Source: Panagrolaimus kolymaensis (taxonomy: Eukaryota; Nematoda; Chromadorea; Rhabditida; Panagrolaimidae). Taken from it: 64,000 nt of DNA. Of the stretch, positions 58,338-64,000 are shown piece after piece. The stretch covers positions 62,001 to 126,000 of the forward strand of contig JAJQJQ010000002.1 in the NCBI GenBank assembly GCA_028622995.1, given 5' to 3'. Made by a program: the position numbers and the translations under genes. Below the pieces are notes generated by a model. It searched no databases. It saw nothing but the letters and a program-made list of their open reading frames with translations, and was not told the origin of the DNA. Positions within the stretch are counted from its first letter, which is position 1, and every line of letters starts with the position of its first letter.

Positions 58338-60565
58338 ATGGCTTCCATTAGCCCTACTACCAATGATGATGCTGAGCCTTCACGTCCATCATTTACGTTG
58401 ACTTCTGTTCCATCGAATGTAAGCCTAAATTCACCAGCACCCGCGCCTTTACCAAAGAACGATCCATCCATGGCTTCAAAACCCATAAAATCCAGTATTT
58501 TTTCTCATCGTTATCGATATTTCATTCTCATTCTTGGATGCTTTTGTTTGACTTCAGTTTGTTCGAATATGATTGCATTAAATTTTACTCTCATTTGCAT
58601 GTTTCATCCAGCATCAGACGATCATGATTCATTAGTAAATCTTCCAAATGATTCCGATAATCTTACAACAACCAATCAACATGGACATCCAAAATATTTT
58701 TATACTCAACAAGAAAAATCCTTGCTTATGTGGGCTGTAGCAATAGGATCAATGGCTGCAACATTTCCATTTAGTATTTTATATTCAAAATTTGGCGCAA
58801 GATATGTATTTTTTGCTGCAGGAATTGTTTCAGCTAGTGCAACTCTTCTCATTCCAATGGGAGCGGATATGGGCTTATCATGGTTTTTAGCATTAAGAAT
58901 TTTACAAGGTGTTGCATATGCCGCTGATTTTGCTGCTATTGGAGTATTGTGTTCTCGATGGGCTTCATTAAAACAAAATGGAATGTTTATTTCTATTTTA
59001 ACTTGTTTCTCTCCCATTTCGTCGTCCATTACTAATCCAGTGGCTGGAGCTGTAAGTGTCTATTTTCAAGCTAAAACAAATTTTTCTTACAAAATGACCT
59101 ATGTTTTCGAAAAAGGGTACTTTTTTGTAAAAATTTTTACAGAAAAACGACTGTTTTGAAAACCACCTATTTTTATGTAAAAAAATTTACAAAAAAACAG
59201 GGTGTTTTGAAAAATTTTGAACTTGGCAAAAAAATTTATTATTTTACCGCTTTTTATTTTAAAATATTTAATTTTTTGTTTTTGATGCGAATTACTAGCA
59301 TTTCCCACAATTTTTTCAGCTATGTGAATCGAGATTTGGTTGGCCATCAGTTTATTACACTCATGGCGCTGCATCAATTATTCTTTTTTCTTTATGGGTT
59401 TTCTTTTACACTGATCATCCAGCTACTCATCGATCGGTTTCTTCCACAGAACTAGAAAAAATACATAGAAATAAAACAGAAGCTCATATAAATATGGATT
59501 CATTTATTCCATATAAAAAAATTTGCTTTAATCCTGTTATTTTAACTGTATGGTTGAATGCTTTAGCTGATATTGGTTCAGGAATTTTTTTACTTACATA
59601 TACTCCAACATATATTAATTATGTTTTGCATTATGGTGTAGCTAAAACTGGATGGCTTGGTGCTTTACCTGCTTTATCTCATATTCCATTTAAACTTTGT
59701 GCTGGATATTTGAGTGATAAATTAAAGTAAATTTTAAACTTCTTGGAATAGTCTGATTTTTTGCTACCAAATATTTTTATCCTAAACCAAAATAATTCGA
59801 ATTTCCAGAGTTTACAATGAACGAACAAAGATGATTGCATTTAATTCCCTTGCATTATTTATTCCAGGAATTTTATTCATTTTCTTGGGTTTTGTTCCTG
59901 ATGATTCTCCATTTCTTGCAGTGATTTTATTTACAGTTATTCATGCCTTTATGGGTGCAAACTGTGGTGGATTTTATAAATGTGGCACACTCATTTCAAG
60001 GCAATATAGTGCCTTTGTTATTTCAAACATTCAATTTATTAAATGTTTAACTCTCTTTTTGGCTCCAGGACTTGTTGCAATTTTTGTTAGCGATGATTCA
60101 AATAAATCTCAATGGCGAACTATTTTCTTTGTTTTAGCATTTACTCTGATTGTGGTAAGTTTCTTTTTTCTATCGATGAAACTAGCGATCACGGGTGGAG
60201 ATTTATTTAAAGTAACCATTTTGTGTGGAAATTCTTCGAATTATTTATATAATTAAAAAACTTCGTCAATGAATCATTTAAAAAAAAATAAAAAACACCC
60301 AAAATTAAAGGAAATTTATCGAAAATGTTTTTTTTACTATTCTAAGAATATAAACATTTAAACTCAAAGAATTAAATTTAATTACGAATTTCTTTAAATT
60401 TAGGCAAATGCAATATTCTTTTATATGGCCACGGATGAACCAGCAGAATTTACAAACATCACTCGAGAAACATTCAAACAAAATAAATTAGAGAAAAAAC
60501 AATTGAGTAGTAATGCAGCATTAACGAAATCAGTGAATGGGCAGCAATTAAATAATGTGGAATAA
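58338..60565 (+). CDS. SLC17-like major facilitator transporter
   Basis: Anion/organic-anion type MFS carrier of a family greatly expanded in nematodes. The exons are 58338-59051, 59320-59726, 59809-60154 and 60404-60565, giving 542 residues. A Ser/Pro-rich N-terminus of about 50 residues precedes helix 1 (YRYFILILGCFCLTSVCSNM). A loop with several Asn-Ser/Thr sites comes next. Then LYSKFGARYVFFAAG and LRILQGVAYAADFAAIGVLC represent the MFS A-motif region and helix 4. SRFGWPSVYYTHGAAS is typical of the SLC17 middle. The C-terminus is polar. TTTTTAG lies just before the start codon. Intron 1 (59052-59319) contains imperfect tandem repeats. Substrate unknown. Confidence 0.9.
59090..59215. repeat. 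Imperfect tandem repeat in transporter intron 1
   Basis: Two or more degenerate units of about 50 bases share ...TTTTTGTAAAAATTTTTACAGAAAAACGACTGTTTTGAAAA-like sequence. Each has an internal TGTAAAAA-TTTTTACA palindrome. They lie wholly within the intron and no coding role is seen. Unit borders are approximate. Confidence 0.55.
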
Positions 60566-61010
60566 AAGTTACAAAAATTATGAGATTTACTTTTCATAAA
60601 CCTTTTTAAGCTTATTTTATTTTTTCGATTTTATGACAGTTTTTTTTACGGGTTTCTTTACTTTAATTTCAAAAATAAAATATTTCTTGCCTAGAATAAA
60701 CTTTTGAATGTTATGCGACTAACTCCATTGAACCATTTTATTAATGACAAGAAAAAAAGAAAAAAAGGTTAAATCATACAGAAATTTTGAAAGCAAAAAG
60801 ATTGAAACCGGATGATGAGAGACATAAATGATTATATAAAAGAAAAGCAAAAAGAAGAGAGAGAGAAAGTCGTATACATAAAAAATTACAAAGTTTTTTT
60901 GAACAAACAATGAAAATTGATAAAATTGAGGTTTAAGCAAAATACAAAAAAAGGAAGATAGGAGAAGAAAACAAGGAAGTTAATTTTACATACAAATAAA
61001 TTTTTATTCT
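60566..61010. other. Intergenic between convergent genes
   Basis: AT-rich 3' UTRs; AATAAA lies near 60675. The minus frame at 60719-60940 is Phe/Leu low complexity. No gene is supported. Confidence 0.6.
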
Positions 61011-62229
61011 TTAAAGCAAGCCGAGAATCAAAACTAAAATCGATGTAAACAAAGTAAGATAACATGGGCTTAACGATATTCCATTATTTTGATGATTGGC
61101 TTTTTGTTTATAATTTGTTTCTTTATCCTCACTTGTAACTTGAATGTTTTTAGCTCCACCAATTTGTTTAAAAATATTTACAAGTGCAAAGGAATAATTT
61201 CCTTCTGCGATATTACTTTCTTGTCCGGTTTTAATTCCCATGAAATCACTTTGATCTGAAATGAAATTTTTTTTAATTCGAACTTGCTTTGAAAAAGAAA
61301 AATTTTGGATTGCTTTGATTTTTTGCCATTGCATTAATTTTTTTTTACTTTTTTTGTACCCATTGTTTCATAAAAAAAGGAAAAAGAATAATGGTAAAAA
61401 AACTCCTAAAGGTTTATTTATGTTAATGGAATCGACCTTGAATAAAAATTAATTACATTTTATACCAAATTAAAGGTTAAAAGGTTAAAAGTAAAAAAAA
61501 GAGTTGGGTTCATTAATTACCTTTAGAAAATTTAAAAAAAGTAAAAATGATTAATTCTACATTCGTATTGTGAATTAGTTTAGTTTTGAACTGGCGCAAT
61601 GGAAACACATTTTTTGAGAATACAAAAAATTTTTCTAAAAGAAAAAAGAAACACTTTTTTTGTCGTTTTCCACTAACGGCTTTTAGCCTTGCCTTTTTAA
61701 AACCCGATCAAAGTGTTATAATCTATAAGAAAAAAACTTCCTTACCAAATCCTGTTTCAGGTTCACTGGAATAATATAATTGATGATCCAATGCACTTAA
61801 AAAGAATATTACGCTTTTTTTACATTGCCCATCTAAATTCCATTGTTGATTTAATTCATCAGCTAATTCTTGATCGCCCTAGAAAAAAATATTCATTCTT
61901 TTAACCGAATTAAACAAAAAAAGAGAAAAAATTAGACTAACTTCATGAGCAACCAAAAGTAAAGGTTCAAAACCCTTTTTATCACAGAAACTTCCTTGAA
62001 CTTTTTCAGTTCGTCGAGACATTTGTTGAAGTTCTGAATTTAATCGATATCTCGTAGATTCATCAAAAACTTGATCGGGATCACATAAGCTACTCAAAGA
62101 ACGCATATTGCATTCTTTAGCTCCACGAAAAGTTTTGGGATTTGGATATGTTTTGGATGTGAATTCCACACCGAGGGAATATTCGAAAATAAGTAAGTAA
62201 AAAATTGATGTCAAAATTAATCGAGACAT
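61011..62229 (-). CDS. molo-1-like: TPM-domain membrane protein, MOLO1-like
   Basis: The exons are 61942-62229, 61746-61878 and 61011-61255, giving 221 residues. A signal peptide (MSRLILTSIFYLLIFEYSLG) precedes a TPM-type domain: SLSSLCDPDQVFDESTRYRL, then SRRTEKVQGSFCDKKGFEPL, LVAHE, and DGQCKKSVIFFLSALDHQLY. After a polar spacer the chain ends in a hydrophobic segment (CYLTLFTSILVLILGLL) with no cytoplasmic tail. This suggests a GPI anchor or a tail-less membrane anchor. In C. elegans MOLO-1 is an auxiliary subunit of levamisole-sensitive acetylcholine receptors; the same role here is inference. Introns are GT-AG and in phase. Confidence 0.82.
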
Positions 62230-64000
62230 TATTATTTAATTAAATGGAAAGCTGAAAGTGAGAAATATTTTGTTATTTTACTCTAAGATAAAATGAAACA
62301 AGTTTACAGTAATCCGCGTTTTTTACAATACGAGAACCAAGCCTCGCCACAATACTCAAACTTTTCACCTCGAAAAAATTTACAATTTTCTTTTTAAAAA
62401 AATGATAAGTTTCAAAGGTTTTATAATATTTTTTTACTATTCTTAAAAAACGTAAAAATTTTCTAAACACAACATTTGAAAAAGAGAGAGAAATAAAAAA
62501 AACATAAACGTAATCGTTAAAGGTAAAAACATAAAACAAAATGATTCGGTTTTTGCGCATAACAACAAAAACATAAACCAAACCGCAAAATAAAAAAGTT
62601 TATGATTTGATTCATGATAGAAAAAACGACAACAAAAAACATAAAAATTTTTTTGGGTGTTTATGATTTTAAAGGGTTGTGTTCCAGTTTGGCTTGAATC
62701 CTTTTCAAAAACATAAAAACAATGAAAAAGCGGAGATTACGGTTGTTTTAAACTTTGAAGACGTTCAGAAATAGAAAGAAAAAAAGAAGAAAGAACTGGA
62801 GTTTTAAAAATACCAAATTCAACACTTTTGATAGTGCGGGCTGAGCATACTGTAAAAAATATGAGGAAAAAAATGTAGCCAAGAAAATAATTAGAAGATG
62901 CGTGTTCAATTTAAAGTTCAAATGAAAATAACTAAACCCTAACCATTTTCATTTCAAAAAACCCATCATTGACCTTTTGTAATTTAAAAGAAAGGGTTTC
63001 AAAAAACGAAAGAAAAAAAGAGACTTTTAAATTAAAATTCCTCAATTCATTTAAATTTTATACATCGAAAAAAAGGTGATCGAAGAAATAAATAAAAAAC
63101 ACTTGAAATCAAAAAACTAAAACTAAACGAAAAAAAAACCATGCGACAAGAAAAATTAACAAATTATTTATATTTTATAAAACTTTTTTTTTGAGCGATG
63201 TGTCTCTTTCTTCTTTTGTTAGTGAGTTTTTTGTTTATTTTCAAAAAGTACATTAGTGGTTAGAATAAAATTATATAGTGAAGAAGAAGAAAAAAATGGA
63301 GCCATTAATTTGATTAAAAGTTCTTCCGTTCAAAATCAGACGACAAAAAAAAGAAGAAAAAGCATTTTTAAGATATTCGATTGACGTCAATGAAATAAAA
63401 TAAATAGTTTCTTATGTTTTTTTTTCTATATTTCTTCGATCGTAACTTGTTCCAATAAATTATAACTAAAAACATTGAGGGCGGAGAATGGAAAAAAAAG
63501 GAAATAAAGAAAGAACGGAGTTTGTTTGAAAGAAAATGGCTACAATCACAAATCAGCGACATTTGAAGTAAAAAAAAATAATAAAGAAAACTTCAATCCC
63601 TCCATGTCTCGTGCTTTTAGGGGTACGTAAATAGTAAGTAAGTAAAAAAGAACAAAATTAATGAATAATTAAATGTTGAAGAAATGCCTTTTTTGAAATT
63701 ATATGTATGTTTGCCGTTTGTTATTGAAGCGATCAATGGAAAAAAATAACTACGCCAGCGTTGATTTGAATGGGATTGGAAAAGAAAAAAAGAACATCGA
63801 AACAAAAAAAACAAAGTTACTGGTTGTTGTGAGTTAATGAGAAGAAAAAAACGGGTATTCAACAACATTCATTGACTTTCTAAATAAAATAAAAATGCAG
63901 CAGTCAAATAAAGCTAGGATCAAAGAAAAACTTGCTATTTTTTTTATTAACAGAATAGGCTACTAAAATGGGATTTTTGAAAAAAATATGTTAAGGAAAT
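62230..64000. other. AT-rich intergenic stretch to window end
   Basis: This holds the MOLO1-like gene's promoter side. Minus frames at 62273-62581, 63368-63562 and 63617-63868 are Phe/Ile/Lys low complexity without splice partners. No supported gene, RNA or repeat is seen. Confidence 0.55.

Overview
The window looks like nuclear DNA of a nematode, probably one of the AT-rich clade IV (Tylenchina/panagrolaimid-like) lineages. The genus is inference. The evidence is strongly AT-rich DNA, many introns of about 50-70 nt ending in TTTTCAG-like acceptors, acceptor-like TTTNAG sites a few bases before several start codons (probable spliced-leader trans-splicing), and gene families typical of worms (MOLO1/TPM, EndoU, nematode F-box-like, SLC17-type MFS). 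All gene models were spliced by eye from reading frame, GT/AG sites and family similarity. Wherever exon positions are given, the coding total is a multiple of three.

Layout. 1-7.5 kb is a gene-poor AT-rich stretch that opens with a perfect 27-bp inverted repeat. 7.5-20 kb is a compact housekeeping cluster: cohesin RAD21 (-), divergent from a PARL-type mitochondrial rhomboid (+), which is closely followed by a peroxisomal-type acyl-CoA thioesterase (+, possible operon); then MPDU1 (-), an ADP-sugar Nudix hydrolase (-), a GAPR-1-like CAP protein (+) and the NAA50 acetyltransferase (-). 20.3-21 kb holds a small secreted Cys-rich gene (-) with a foldback element in its promoter. 23.3 kb carries a 44-residue one-TM micropeptide (+). 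24.1-27.4 kb is a beta-catenin (-) with an intact DSGxxS degron. 27.5-34.4 kb is gene-poor.

34.4-43.6 kb is an SLC49/FLVCR-like transporter (-). One of its introns has received a complete 7.26-kb BEL/Pao retrotransposon in antisense. The element has 376-bp LTRs that read as identical, a 5-bp target duplication, and one uninterrupted 2157-codon gag-pro-pol-env-like frame. Removing it leaves a normal 63-nt intron.

45.6-47.6 kb encodes a secreted double-domain EndoU ribonuclease in which the first domain has lost all three catalytic positions and the second keeps them. 50.4-52.1 kb is dTDP-glucose 4,6-dehydratase. 52.5-56.5 kb is a young duplicated zone: a fragment of an F-box-type last exon, a paralogue of the 20.3-kb Cys-rich gene, and a HAT-repeat/F-box-like chimera that supplied the fragment. 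58.3-60.6 kb is an SLC17-like transporter and 61.0-62.2 kb a MOLO1/TPM protein. The rest is AT-rich intergenic DNA.

The strongest leads are the pristine env-bearing BEL element, a non-canonical AT-AG intron directly before the PARL catalytic serine, the half-dead tandem EndoU, and the HAT/F-box chimera with its duplicated 3' fragment.
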